Positions 36,699 to 45,946 of a stretch of DNA of 64,000 nucleotides are shown piece after piece. The number at the start of each line of letters is the position of its first letter. Position 1 is the first letter of the stretch. The position numbers and the translations under genes were made by a program. This DNA comes from Salibaculum sp031581025 (lineage in GTDB: Bacteria; Pseudomonadota; Alphaproteobacteria; Rhodobacterales; Rhodobacteraceae), in NCBI RefSeq assembly GCF_031581025.1, contig NZ_JAVLCA010000004.1. One strand, 5' to 3'. The notes under the pieces are model-generated. The model ran no database searches and was not told the origin of the DNA. It saw only the letters and a list, made by a program, of their open reading frames with translations.

Positions 36699-37604
36699 CT
36701 ACCAGCGCTCGGGGCCTTTCTCGGCAAATGCATGGGCCAGGAAATCTATGAAGGCGCGCACCTTGGGCTGGGTGAACCTGCCCGGCGGGTAGACGGCATA
36801 GATCCCGTGGGTTTCCACCGGGAGGTCGGGGATCGCGTCCTCGACCAGGCCCTGTTCCATCGCGTCAGCATAAAGAAAGCTCGGCAGATAGGCGATGCCC
36901 AGCCCCGAGATCGCTGCGTTGAGCAGCGACTGCCCGTCGTTGACCGTGAGCCAACCCGCGGTGCGCACCTGGCGTTTCTCGCCCGAGGGGGCCGTCAGTT
37001 TCCAGACGGCGGAATTCGCGGCATTGGAATAGTGCAGCAGCTTGTGTGCGTTCAGGTCGTCGATGCGCTGCGGCCGGCCGTGTTTCTGGAAATACGATGG
37101 GCTGGCGACCATCCGCCGCGAGGTCTCGGTCAGCTTGCGGGCGCGCAGGCTGCTGTCCTCCAACTCGCCGATGCGCACGGCCATGTCGAAGCCTTCGGAG
37201 ATCAGTTCGACGAAGCGGTTGTTGATTACCATGTTCACGGTGATATCCGGAAATTCATGCAGGAAATCGCCCAGCATCGGCGAAAGGTGATTAACTCCGA
37301 AATCCGTGGCCGCCGAGATGCGCAGCAGGCCCGCGGGGTCCGACTGCATCGAAGTGACAAGGGCATCCGCCTCGCCCGCGTCGGTCAGCACCCGACGCGC
37401 CCGGTCGTAGTAGGCCAGGCCGATCTCGGTCGGGCTGACGCGGCGCGTCGTCCGGTTGAGCAGCCGCGCCCCGAGACGCGCCTCCAGCGCCGAGACGTGC
37501 TTGGACACGGCAGACTTGGATATCCCCATCTTCCGTGCGGCGTCTGTGTATCCGCCCTGGTCCACCACGGTGGCAAAGGCTTCCATCTCGGTCAGACGAT
37601 CCAT
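36699..37604 (-). CDS. LysR family transcriptional regulator
   Basis: 301 residues. The N-terminal winged HTH (MDRLTEMEAFATVVDQGGYTDAARKMGISKSAVSKHVSALEARLGARLL) is given here by its key blocks DRLTEMEAF and SKSAVSKHVSALE. A periplasmic-binding-protein-like effector domain follows. The start at 37604 puts the HTH at residue 1. It diverges from nothing: fadH lies upstream in the same direction, and a TCACCC-GAAAA-GGGTGA inverted repeat sits 26-42 bp ahead of it as a likely autoregulatory site. Effector unknown. Confidence 0.93.
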   Translation of the reverse strand: MDRLTEMEAFATVVDQGGYTDAARKMGISKSAVSKHVSALEARLGARLLNRTTRRVSPTEIGLAYYDRARRVLTDAGEADALVTSMQSDPAGLLRISAATDFGVNHLSPMLGDFLHEFPDITVNMVINNRFVELISEGFDMAVRIGELEDSSLRARKLTETSRRMVASPSYFQKHGRPQRIDDLNAHKLLHYSNAANSAVWKLTAPSGEKRQVRTAGWLTVNDGQSLLNAAISGLGIAYLPSFLYADAMEQGLVEDAIPDLPVETHGIYAVYPPGRFTQPKVRAFIDFLAHAFAEKGPERW

Positions 37605-37629
37605 CCTGCGTCCTCGGTCCCGGCCCTGT

Positions 37630-37646
37630 TCACCCGAAAAGGGTGA
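37630..37646. promoter_or_regulatory. Inverted repeat upstream of the LysR gene
   Basis: TCACCC (37630-37635) and GGGTGA (37641-37646) flank GAAAA. The position, 26 bp before the start codon, and interrupted dyad symmetry suit a LysR autoregulatory site. Confidence 0.35.
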
Positions 37647-37747
37647 CCGGGAAATCGGGCAGGACTGCGGCACATGCCTGACAATTTAGGGGTTTTCAGC
37701 GCACCGTTAAGCGCCCGGAAACGCGTCCGGGCCCCGCGCTTTGACGC

Positions 37748-39772
37748 TCAAAGCGCGGCGGCCAGCCGAACGCCCTGGTCAATGGCCCGTTTCGCGTCAA
37801 GCTCCGCCGCGACATCGGCCCCGCCGATGACATGCGGGCTCTGTCCGGCCGCCTCCAGTGCGTCGGCCAGGCCGCGCTCGGAATGTTGCCCGGCACAAAG
37901 AACAATCGTGTCGGCCTCGATCAGGGTCGGGTTTTCACGGGCCTCGCCGAATGTCACGTGCAGGCCCTCCGTGTCGATCCTTTCATAATTCACGCCGCCG
38001 ATCATCTCAACGTTGCGCATCCGCAGGCTGGCGCGGTGAATCCATCCGGTCGTCTTGCCCAGCCCCTTGCCCAGCTTCTGCGCCTTGCGCTGAAGCAGTG
38101 TGACCCTCCGGGCCGGTGCATCCGGTTGCGGCCCCTCGGGTCGCAACCCGCCGCGCATCTGCTCGGGGTCGCCGACGCCCCATTCCGCCATCCAGTCGTC
38201 CAGATTCTCGGTCGGGCTGTCGTCAACCGTCAGGAATTCGGCCACGTCGAAGCCGATTCCCCCCGCGCCGATCACCGCCACGCGCTTGCCTACAGGCGCG
38301 CCGCGATACAGCACGTCGATGTAGGACAACACGTTGGGCCCGTGCTGCCCCGCGATCTGCGGGTCGCGCGGCACAACGCCGGTGGCAATGATGACTTCAT
38401 CGAAATCGGCCAGTATCGCGGCGGTCGCCTCTGTCCCCAGGCGCGTCCTGACCCCCGCCGCCTCGACGCTCGCGGTGAACCAGTCGACCAGCCCGTGAAA
38501 CTCTTCCTTGCCCGGAATGCGGCGCGCCATGTTGAGTTGCCCGCCCAGGGCCTCGGCCTTGTCGAAAAGCGTCACGTCGTGGCCGCGGCTGCCCGCTGTC
38601 ACCGCTGCGGAGAGGCCTGCCGGCCCGGCGCCGACCACGGCGATGCGTTTTGCCTGCGCGGCCGGGTCCAGGGTGATTTCCGTTTCATGCGCGGCGCGCG
38701 GGTTCACCAGGCACGAGGCGACCTTCATGGAAAAGGTATGGTCCAGGCAGGCTTGGTTGCAGGCGATGCAGGGCGCGATCAGCGCCGCCTTGCCGCTGGC
38801 CGCCTTCTTGACGAAATGCGCATCGGCCAGGAAGGGCCGCGCCATGGAGACCATATCGGCACAGCCCTCGCCCAGCACGTCCTCGGCCACCTGCGGCGTG
38901 TTGATCCGGTTCGAGGTGATCACCGGGATACCCACCTGCCCCATCAGCTTTTTCGTGACCCAGGAAAAGGCGCGGCGCGGGACGCTGGTGGCGATGGTCG
39001 GAATGCGCGCCTCGTGCCAGCCGATGCCGGTGTTGATGATGGTGGCCCCCGCCGCCTCGATCTTCTTGCCGAGTGTGACGACCTCGTCCCAGGTCTGGCC
39101 CTTGGGGATCAGGTCGATCATGGACAGCCGGTAGATCAGGATGAAGTCGCGCCCTACGGCCGCGCGCACCCGGCGCACCACCTCGACCGGCAGGCGCTGA
39201 CGGTTTTCCAGGCAGCCGCCCCAGCGGTCGGTGCGCCTGTTGGTATGTTCGACAAGGAACTGATTGAGGAAATAGCCCTCGGACCCCATGATCTCGATCC
39301 CGTCATAGCCCGCCTCGCGGGCGCGGGCCGCGGCAGTGACGATATCGGCGATCTGCGTCTCGATCCCCGCCTCGTCCAACTCGGTCGGGACAAACGGCGA
39401 GATCGGCGACTTGATGGCCGAGGGCGCGACGCAGTCCTTTCCGTAGGCATAGCGGCCCGCGTGCAGGATCTGCATGGCGATCTTGCCGCCCGCCGCGTGG
39501 ACCCGGTCGGTGACGATGCGGTGGTTGGCGATGTCCTCGGGGGTGAAAAGTCCCGCCGCGCCGGGAAAGACGCCGCCCTCGCGGTTGGGAGCCATCCCAC
39601 CGGTGACCATCAGGGCGACCTCGCCCCGCGCCCGCTCGGCATAGAACTCGGCCACACGGTTCCAGTCCTTCGTTTCCTCCAGTCCCGTGTGCATCGACCC
39701 CATCAGAACGCGGTTCTTCAGCGTGGTGAAGCCAAGGTCCAGCGGGGCCAGCAGGTGCGGATAATCGGTCAT
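37748..39772 (-). CDS. fadH: NADPH-dependent 2,4-dienoyl-CoA reductase
   Basis: 674 residues. An N-terminal Old Yellow Enzyme (FMN) barrel (about 1-350: PLDLGFTTLKNRVLMGSMHTGLEE, GYDGIEIMGSEGYFLNQFL) comes first. The [4Fe-4S] cysteines are in CIACNQACLDH and ASCLVNP (about 337-355). C-terminal FAD/NADPH domains carry VVGAGPAGLSAAVTAGSRGHD and VAVIGAGGIGFDVAEFL. It reduces 2,4-dienoyl-CoA in the oxidation of polyunsaturated fatty acids. A good AGGGAGG precedes the ATG at 39772; an upstream extension of the frame is shadow. Confidence 0.94.
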   Translation of the reverse strand: MTDYPHLLAPLDLGFTTLKNRVLMGSMHTGLEETKDWNRVAEFYAERARGEVALMVTGGMAPNREGGVFPGAAGLFTPEDIANHRIVTDRVHAAGGKIAMQILHAGRYAYGKDCVAPSAIKSPISPFVPTELDEAGIETQIADIVTAAARAREAGYDGIEIMGSEGYFLNQFLVEHTNRRTDRWGGCLENRQRLPVEVVRRVRAAVGRDFILIYRLSMIDLIPKGQTWDEVVTLGKKIEAAGATIINTGIGWHEARIPTIATSVPRRAFSWVTKKLMGQVGIPVITSNRINTPQVAEDVLGEGCADMVSMARPFLADAHFVKKAASGKAALIAPCIACNQACLDHTFSMKVASCLVNPRAAHETEITLDPAAQAKRIAVVGAGPAGLSAAVTAGSRGHDVTLFDKAEALGGQLNMARRIPGKEEFHGLVDWFTASVEAAGVRTRLGTEATAAILADFDEVIIATGVVPRDPQIAGQHGPNVLSYIDVLYRGAPVGKRVAVIGAGGIGFDVAEFLTVDDSPTENLDDWMAEWGVGDPEQMRGGLRPEGPQPDAPARRVTLLQRKAQKLGKGLGKTTGWIHRASLRMRNVEMIGGVNYERIDTEGLHVTFGEARENPTLIEADTIVLCAGQHSERGLADALEAAGQSPHVIGGADVAAELDAKRAIDQGVRLAAAL

Positions 39773-39855
39773 GGCGCCTCCCTTCAGCGGCTTGATGCCG
39801 GACATCGATCCAAAGGTCACGCGCAACGCTGCGTCAGGCGGGATGCGGGGCCGGC

Positions 39856-40241
39856 TCAGTCGCTCATGGTCGCTGCACAATGCCGCCGGAACGCCTTTTT
39901 CAGCATGTCCAGTTCGGCCCGCAGCAGGCCGATCTCGGCGCGGATATCCTCGGCCAGGGCATCGCCCGCGACGATGGCGAAGGAGGCAAGACCCTGATCC
40001 GTGCGCCGGTCGCGGATCACAAAGGTCTGCACGCCGTCCGCGATGCGCTCGGCCGGGATGGGCACGCGGACATACCAGCAACCTTCGTCAAATCCTGTTC
40101 GACCGCGACGCCCTCGATTTCCTGGTCCAGGTGCGTGACGGCCAGGTCGGGCTGCCAGCCGTCGTGCCCGGGGCGTTTCAGCACGCCGTGCCAGACCCCC
40201 TCGATCATCTGCAGCTTGGTCAGTGTCGCATCCTGGTCCAT
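39856..40241 (-). pseudogene. Conserved hypothetical protein with an apparent frameshift
   Basis: The first part (MDQDATLTKLQMIEGVWHGV, start 40241) is followed by DLAVTHLDQEIEGVAVEQ. It must shift by one missing base at about 40077-40079 to continue WYVRVPIPAERIADGVQTFV and end at 39858. The C-terminal part is an amphipathic helix with a leucine-rich stretch (EIGLLRAELDMLKKAFRRH). Restored length 128 residues. I do not recognise the family. It lies between the DUF6478-like gene and fadH, all on the minus strand. Confidence 0.55.
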
Positions 40242-40251
40242 GGCATCCCTT

Positions 40252-41105
40252 TCAAAGCACGGCCCGGGGCACGCGGCAGAAGGTGACATCGCGGACGGTC
40301 ACCTGGTTCATCTGCGGCCCCTCGAAGATCAGGTCGACCCAGGCGGACTCGACCCGTTTTTCATTGAGTTTGGTATAGGCGAGGTCGAACTCGACCATCA
40401 CCTGACCCTCCTGCAGGGGCAGTTCCCGTGCGATCTGTTCGGTATTCGGCCCGTGCCGCACGTTCAGGCGCGCAAAGATCTTCAGCGGCGTCTCGATCTC
40501 GGCGATAATGTCCATGCGGATGAGGTGCCGCTTGCGCAACCCGTCGCAGGCATCCTGCGGCAGATTGACGACAAGGCTCAGAAAGGTCCCGTCGAACTGG
40601 AACACATCCAGGCGCAGGCCAAAGGGAGCGAGATCCGCCTCGCGCGTGTTGCGCAGCTGGCGCAGGGTCAGCTCCGAGATGCGGCAATCGTGGAACAGCG
40701 CGACCTCCTCGCCCAGCGTCGTGCGCGATTCGATCGCCGCGCGCCCCTTGACCGGCAGCGCCTCGCGCCAGGCCTGCGGNNNNNNNNNNNNNNNNNNNNN
40801 NNNNNNNNNNNNNNNNNNNNNNNNNNNNNNNNNNNNNNNNNNNNNNNNNNNNNNNNNNNNNNNNNNNNNNNNNNNNNNNCCTGCGGGCGGGGAAATGTCG
40901 TCGACCCGATGCGCGGCAGGGCCAGGCGGTGGTCGGCCTGGTAAGTCAACTCATCCAGGGTATGCCGCAGATTTCGCGCCGCGGTGCGCTGGCGGCGCAA
41001 TTCCGCCAATTCCGTCTGCGGGGCCTGGGCCGCAGCACGCGACCAGTACCACCGCATCCGGCGGTTCACGAACCATGCCAGCAGCCCTTTGCGCAGCTTT
41101 GCCAT
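40252..41105 (-). CDS. DUF6478-like protein spanning the scaffold gap
   Basis: Two coding parts sit on either side of the run of Ns. The N-terminal part (start ATG 41105) reads MAKLRKGLLAWFVNRRMRWY and goes on to RIGSTTFPRPQ. The C-terminal part starts AWREALPVKGRAAIESRTTL and ends at the stop at 40252, containing LRLDVFQFDGTFLSLVVNLP. I associate the combination with the roseobacter DUF6478 family of unknown function. The middle is missing or very short; if the contig ends simply overlap by their shared 7 bp the gene encodes 248 residues in one frame. Confidence 0.6.
40780..40879. other. Scaffold gap of exactly 100 N
   Basis: One hundred Ns, the usual placeholder for an unknown distance. 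CCTGCGG is present at both edges (40773-40779 and 40880-40886), so the contigs may overlap here. Confidence 0.99.
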
Positions 41106-41211
41106 GTGACGCCTTCGCCTTGCCTCGCTTACGGTACCGAACCTGCCAAATCGCTTCGCTAAAGGAAACAAATACCGGCGATATCGGGGGATTTCCGGTC
41201 CGGGTCTCCGC

Positions 41212-41844
41212 TCAGGGGGTGCCGGGGGCCGGCCGGTTAACACTTTCGATCGCATCGAGCGTCCGGTCAAGCAGGATACGCCCGGCCTCGTGGGTCAGCG
41301 GATCGCGCGCGTAGCTCAGCACCGAGACCGTGACCAGCCGGTCGCCGACATCCGCGAAGCCGCGCCAGATCGCAGGGGTCGTGCCCGGCAGCGGGGGCCC
41401 CGCGCGATCCTCGAACCGCACGGCAACGCGCGTGTCGCGCACCTCAACCTCGGCGATCTCGGCACCCGCGTCGCCACTGGCCATGAGCGCCTGGCCGGCG
41501 TCGCTGCCCAGGACCTCAGCCAGGTCATCGGCCCCGGTGCCGACAAGGGCGCTTCCCGACGCCCCGAACTGCACCGTCAACAGCCCGGCGCGATCCGGCA
41601 TCACCGTGGCGCTGTCCGACAGCACGGCGCAGCCCGCCATGATCGCGAATCCGCGCGCGGCGGCGCTGGCAGACTGGTCCACGCAGTAGCGGCGGGGGCC
41701 ACGCACGCGCACCGCCCCGTCCAGAAGCGCAAAGGTGCGGGTGCCCTCGCCGGTGCCGTCGCGCCCCAATCCGGCCAGGTCTAGCCCCTCGGCGCAGGCC
41801 GTCAGCCCGATCAGCCCGGCCAGCGCCAGCATGGTCTTGCGCAT
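41212..41844 (-). CDS. Putative lipoprotein, hypothetical
   Basis: 210 residues. A lipoprotein signal (MRKTMLALAGLIGLTAC, lipobox LTAC, Cys17) decides the start at 41844. The mature part shows LLDGAVRVRGPRRYCVDQSAS, FAIMAGCAVLS and RVAVRFEDRAGPPLPGTTPAIWRGFADVGDRLVTVSVL, given in pieces. No known enzyme motif. Probably envelope-anchored and found in related roseobacters. Divergent from accD. Confidence 0.7.
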   Translation of the reverse strand: MRKTMLALAGLIGLTACAEGLDLAGLGRDGTGEGTRTFALLDGAVRVRGPRRYCVDQSASAAARGFAIMAGCAVLSDSATVMPDRAGLLTVQFGASGSALVGTGADDLAEVLGSDAGQALMASGDAGAEIAEVEVRDTRVAVRFEDRAGPPLPGTTPAIWRGFADVGDRLVTVSVLSYARDPLTHEAGRILLDRTLDAIESVNRPAPGTP

Positions 41845-41994
41845 GGAGTTCCTCCGCCCGTTCCTCCGCGCCCGTTTAATGGGGTGGCCGGACGGGGACA
41901 AGCCCGACAGACCGGGCCGAACGGGCCGGACCCGCCGCCGATTGCATTCCATTCGCGCCCGCCTTATCCCTGTCGCGCAACGTCAGAGGCGCCC

Positions 41995-42951
41995 ATGAAC
42001 TGGATTTCCAATTACGTCCGCCCGCGCATCAACTCGATCTTCTCGCGCCGCGAAGTGCCCGAGAACCTGTGGTCGAAATGCGATGAATGCGGCACGATGC
42101 TGTTTCACCGAGAGCTGAAAGAGGCGCTGAATGTCTGCCCCTCCTGCGGGCATCACATGGGCATCACCCCGCGCGACCGCTTCAAGGCCCTGTTCGACGG
42201 CGGCGTCTTCACCGAGGTCGCGGTGCCCCAACCGGTCGAGGACCCGCTGAAATTCCGCGACCAGAAGAAATACCCCGATCGCCTGCGTGCGGCACAGAGG
42301 AAGACCGGCGAGCGCGAGGCCATGCTGGTCGCCGAGGGCGAGATCGGTCGCACCCCCATCGTTGCCGCCGGGCAGGACTTTTCCTTCATGGGCGGGTCGA
42401 TGTCGATGTATGTCGGCAATGCCATCATCGCGGCCACCGAGCGCGCGATTGAAACGCGGCGTCCGCTGGTGCTGTTCTCGGCCGCGGGGGGCGCCCGGAT
42501 GCAGGAAGGCATCCTGGGCCTGATGCAGATGCCGCGCACCACCATCGCGGTGCAGATGCTCAAGGAGGCGGGCCTGCCCTACATCGTGGTGCTGACCCAT
42601 CCGACCACCGGCGGCGTCACGGCGTCCTATGCCATGCTGGGCGATGTTCAGATCGCCGAGCCCAACGCGCTGATCGGTTTCGCCGGGGCGCGGGTGATCG
42701 AACAGACCATCCGCGAGAAACTGCCCGAGGGGTTCCAGCGGGCGGAATACCTGCTGGATCACGGCATGCTCGACCGGGTCACACCGCGGGCCCAGTTGCG
42801 GGACGAGTTGATCACGATCACCCGGATGCTGATGGGCGAGGGCCCGGCCATCGCGGGCGACTTGCCGCCCCCCGCCGAGATGGCCCCACCAGACGAGGCC
42901 CCCGACGAAGCGGCGGAGGGTTCCGAAGCGGAAAAGGACGCCGAGGCGTGA
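41995..42951 (+). CDS. accD: Acetyl-CoA carboxylase carboxyltransferase subunit beta
   Basis: 318 residues. The N-terminal zinc ribbon has Cys29, Cys32, Cys48 and Cys51 (CDECG, CPSCG). The crotonase-like core carries MGGSMSMYVGNAI, GGARMQEGILGLMQM and HPTTGGVTASYAMLGD. With AccA it moves the carboxyl group from biotin to acetyl-CoA to make malonyl-CoA. The C-terminus has a short acidic tail (PPPAEMAPPDEAPDEAAEGS). The stop overlaps the folC GTG start (GTGA), a classic accD-folC operon. Confidence 0.97.
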   Translation: MNWISNYVRPRINSIFSRREVPENLWSKCDECGTMLFHRELKEALNVCPSCGHHMGITPRDRFKALFDGGVFTEVAVPQPVEDPLKFRDQKKYPDRLRAAQRKTGEREAMLVAEGEIGRTPIVAAGQDFSFMGGSMSMYVGNAIIAATERAIETRRPLVLFSAAGGARMQEGILGLMQMPRTTIAVQMLKEAGLPYIVVLTHPTTGGVTASYAMLGDVQIAEPNALIGFAGARVIEQTIREKLPEGFQRAEYLLDHGMLDRVTPRAQLRDELITITRMLMGEGPAIAGDLPPPAEMAPPDEAPDEAAEGSEAEKDAEA

Positions 42952-44219
42952 GCGCCGGGTCCGACGTCATCCTCGAACGGATGATGGCACTGCACCCCAA
43001 GATCATCGACCTGACGCTTGACAGGGTCTGGCGCCTGCTTGCGGCCCTGGACAACCCGCAGGATCGCCTGCCGCCGGTGATCCATATCGCTGGTACCAAT
43101 GGCAAGGGCTCGACCCAGGCCATGATCCGCGCCGGGCTGGAAGGGGCCGGCCAGACCGTTCATGCCTATACCTCGCCGCATCTCGCCCGGTTCCACGAAC
43201 GAATCCGATTGGCCGGTGATCTGATTTCCGAGGACCACCTCGCGCGGGTTCTCGACCGCTGCTACCGCGCCAATGGCAACGCGCCGATCACCTATTTCGA
43301 GATCACCACCTGCGCGGCCCTGCTGGCCTTTGCAGAGACGCCGGCGGATTACACCCTGCTCGAGGTGGGCCTCGGCGGGCGGCTGGACGCAACCAATGTG
43401 TTTGACCGCCCGGCGCTGACAATCATCACCCCCGTGGACATGGATCACCAGCAGTTCCTGGGCGACACCCTGCCCGAGATTGCCGCCGAGAAGGCCGGGA
43501 TCATCAAGCGGGGCGTACCTTGCATCATCGGGCGCCAGCATGACGGGGCGCTGGACGTGATCGAGCGGCAGGCCGCGCGGCGGGCGGGCCCTGTCCTGGC
43601 CCATGGTCAGCATTGGCAGATCACCGAGGAACGCGCGCGGCTGACCTACCAGGACGAGACCGGCCTGCTGGACCTGCCCCTGCCCAGCCTGCCCGGCCCC
43701 CACCAGGTGGAGAACGCCGGTATGGCCCTGGCCGCGCTGCGTCAGCTGGGGCTTGGCGAAGCGGCCTACGAGGCCGCCATGACCCAGGCCAGCTGGCCCG
43801 CGCGAATGCAGAAGCTGACCGAGGGCGCGTTGGCCGATCGCGTCCGCCCTGCCGAGCTCTGGCTCGATGGGGGGCACAACCCGGCGGCGGGCGCGGCGCT
43901 GGCGGCCACGCTCGCCGGGCTGCCCGCGCGCCCCACGCATCTGGTCTGCGGCATGCTCAACACCAAGGACATCGCCGGCTATATGACACCACTCGCGCGC
44001 CATGCCGAGAGCCTTACGGCGATCTCCATCCCCGGCGAAGCCGCCACCCTGCCCGCCGAAACCACGGCGCGCGCCGCCGCACAGGCGGGCCTGGCAGCAA
44101 CCACCGCCCCGGACCTCGACAGCGCCTTGCAGGCGATCGTCGCCGACCACCCCGAGGCCCGTATCCTGATCTGCGGGTCTCTCTACCTGGCAGGGCATGT
44201 CCTGAGGGCAAACGAATGA
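42948..44219 (+). CDS. folC: Bifunctional folylpolyglutamate/dihydrofolate synthase
   Basis: 423 residues. The Mur-ligase-like ATP site is IHIAGTNGKGSTQAMIRAGL, followed by YTSPHLARFHERIRL, VGLGGRLDATNVF and the C-terminal WLDGGHNPAAG. It adds glutamates to (dihydro)folate. The GTG at 42948 overlaps the accD stop; an ATG at 42981 would give a slightly shorter protein. A small secreted protein gene follows with a 4-bp overlap. Confidence 0.95.
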   Translation: MSAGSDVILERMMALHPKIIDLTLDRVWRLLAALDNPQDRLPPVIHIAGTNGKGSTQAMIRAGLEGAGQTVHAYTSPHLARFHERIRLAGDLISEDHLARVLDRCYRANGNAPITYFEITTCAALLAFAETPADYTLLEVGLGGRLDATNVFDRPALTIITPVDMDHQQFLGDTLPEIAAEKAGIIKRGVPCIIGRQHDGALDVIERQAARRAGPVLAHGQHWQITEERARLTYQDETGLLDLPLPSLPGPHQVENAGMALAALRQLGLGEAAYEAAMTQASWPARMQKLTEGALADRVRPAELWLDGGHNPAAGAALAATLAGLPARPTHLVCGMLNTKDIAGYMTPLARHAESLTAISIPGEAATLPAETTARAAAQAGLAATTAPDLDSALQAIVADHPEARILICGSLYLAGHVLRANE

Positions 44220-44767
44220 TCCGCGCCCTTGCCTTTCTGATGCTCGCCACACCCGCCACGGCGGCCGATTTCGTGTTTTGCTGGCAGGGGGACAACGGCT
44301 ATCGGATGGAAGGTCGGATGACGGTCCCTGACGACCGCCTAACCGAACCGCTTTTGACTCATGATGACGTGACCGGCTTTTTCATCCAGGGGTTCCACAA
44401 TGACACCCCCATCGGCAGCTGGGGCCTGTCACAACTGACCTCTGACACTAGCTGGAACCTGTCCTTCGATCCGCGCCGCATGGTCTTCCCGACAGGTGGC
44501 ATGCACAACGGGCCCGAGGGACAGGCCTGGAACGCCGGCGGGCGCGCCAACGACTGCGGCGACCCCGGCTTCGGCTTCAATTCGGGGACCAATGCGCAGG
44601 ACCTCTGCGTCAACAACACCTGGATCACCGACAGCATGATCGACCGCTACACCCGGTTTCCGGTCTATCCGGCGGGTGAGGTCGATCCAGATTGCGGCGG
44701 GGCGCCACTGCTCGGGCACGCGGGCGATCGGCAGCGCGTCGCCGGGGCGCGGACGGCCCGGCAATAG
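44216..44767 (+). CDS. Secreted hypothetical protein downstream of folC
   Basis: 183 residues. A signal peptide (MIRALAFLMLATPATAADF) is followed by a mature part with five cysteines (FVFCWQGD, NDCGDPGFG, DLCVNN, DPDCGGA) and a PEP-CTERM-like/lectin-like composition (GFFIQGFHNDTPIGSW, GFGFNSGTNAQDL). I do not recognise the family. Translational coupling to folC (ATGA overlap) seems to be chance genome compaction rather than functional. Confidence 0.7.
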   Translation: MIRALAFLMLATPATAADFVFCWQGDNGYRMEGRMTVPDDRLTEPLLTHDDVTGFFIQGFHNDTPIGSWGLSQLTSDTSWNLSFDPRRMVFPTGGMHNGPEGQAWNAGGRANDCGDPGFGFNSGTNAQDLCVNNTWITDSMIDRYTRFPVYPAGEVDPDCGGAPLLGHAGDRQRVAGARTARQ

Positions 44768-44803
44768 CCCCGGCCGACCTGTTCCAGCCTTCTTCCAGCC
44801 ACG

Positions 44804-45883
44804 TCAGGCAGACGCGGCCGCCCAGTCCATGCCTTGCATTTCTCGCAGACGGCTGGCAGTGCGTTCGAACTCGAAGACCCCCTCGCCTTCGACGTAGAGC
44901 ATCTCGGGCGCGGCGGCGGCAGAGCAGATCAGGTGAACCCGGGCCTCGTAGAGCGCGTCGATCAGGGTGACGAAGCGCTTGGCCTCGTTGAAGTTCGACC
45001 GGCTCAGGCGGGGGATATCCTCAAGGATCAGGACCCGCGCGACCTCGGCCAGGGCCAGGTAATCGGCAGCGCCCAGCGCCCGCCCGCACAGATCGTGGAA
45101 CTTTGCCCGCGCCACGCCGTTGTAGAAGCCCGGGATGTGCAGGTCATGCCCCTTGACGCGCAGCACCATGGGCTCGGCCTTGCAACCAGTGAAATCCGCC
45201 CAGATTGACCGGATCTTCTCGCGTGCCGCCCCGTCGGCGGGGGTAAAGTATGACGGCGACCCGGCCAGGACGCTTTGCCGGTAGTCGGTGTCGCTGACCA
45301 GTTCCCAGACCGTCAGCTTGTCCTTCATCAGGTCGATGAAGGGCAGGAAGAGCTGCCGGTTGAGCCCGTCGCGATAAAGGTCGTCGGGCGGCCGGTTCGA
45401 GGTGGTGACGACGGTGACGCCGGCGGCGAAAAGCGCCTCGAACAGGCGGCCCACGATCATGGCATCGGTGATATCGCTGATCTGCATCTCGTCGAAGGCC
45501 AGAAACCGGACATCGGCGGACAGGGCCTCGGCCACGGGCCTGATCGCGTCATCTACACCGGTTTCGCGAGCCTTGGCGATTTCCGCATGAACCCACTGCA
45601 TGAAGGCATGGAAATGCGCCCGGCGCTTGGGGGCCTCGACCAGTTCGACAAGCAGGTCCATGAGCATGGACTTGCCGCGCCCGACCCCGCCCCACATGTA
45701 GAGGCCCCTGGGCGGTTCAACCGGCTTGGGTTTGCGGAGCAGCCCCTTTTTCGGAGGATCAGGCGGGTACTCCAGCGCCAGGCGCACGCGCTCCAACTCG
45801 TCCAAAACGGCCTCTTGCGCCGCATCGTGATGCAACTCGCCCGCCTCGACCCGGGCGAAATAGGCGTCCTGAACCCGTCCCAT
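44804..45883 (-). CDS. zapE: Cell division ATPase ZapE (AFG1 family)
   Basis: 359 residues. Walker A WGGVGRGKSMLMDLL is at about residue 65-78, HFHAFMQWVHAEI follows, Walker B is VRFLAFDEMQISDITDAMI, and sensor TTSNRPPDDLY and SRSNFNEAKRFVTLIDALYE close the family pattern. ZapE interacts with FtsZ in an ATP-dependent way during late division, while the mitochondrial relative AFG1 handles respiratory proteins. The start MGRVQDAYFARV at 45883 matches family length. Confidence 0.93.
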   Translation of the reverse strand: MGRVQDAYFARVEAGELHHDAAQEAVLDELERVRLALEYPPDPPKKGLLRKPKPVEPPRGLYMWGGVGRGKSMLMDLLVELVEAPKRRAHFHAFMQWVHAEIAKARETGVDDAIRPVAEALSADVRFLAFDEMQISDITDAMIVGRLFEALFAAGVTVVTTSNRPPDDLYRDGLNRQLFLPFIDLMKDKLTVWELVSDTDYRQSVLAGSPSYFTPADGAAREKIRSIWADFTGCKAEPMVLRVKGHDLHIPGFYNGVARAKFHDLCGRALGAADYLALAEVARVLILEDIPRLSRSNFNEAKRFVTLIDALYEARVHLICSAAAAPEMLYVEGEGVFEFERTASRLREMQGMDWAAASA

Positions 45884-45946
45884 GCCCGGGTGATAGCGCG
45901 CACCGCAGCGGTTGAAAAGCGTAGGCCGCGGCCCGTGTCGAGGCCA

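Noticed and set aside
37713..37732. GCCCGGA/TCCGGGC hairpin after fadH as a terminator
   Set aside because: Stem is good but no T-run follows on the minus strand.
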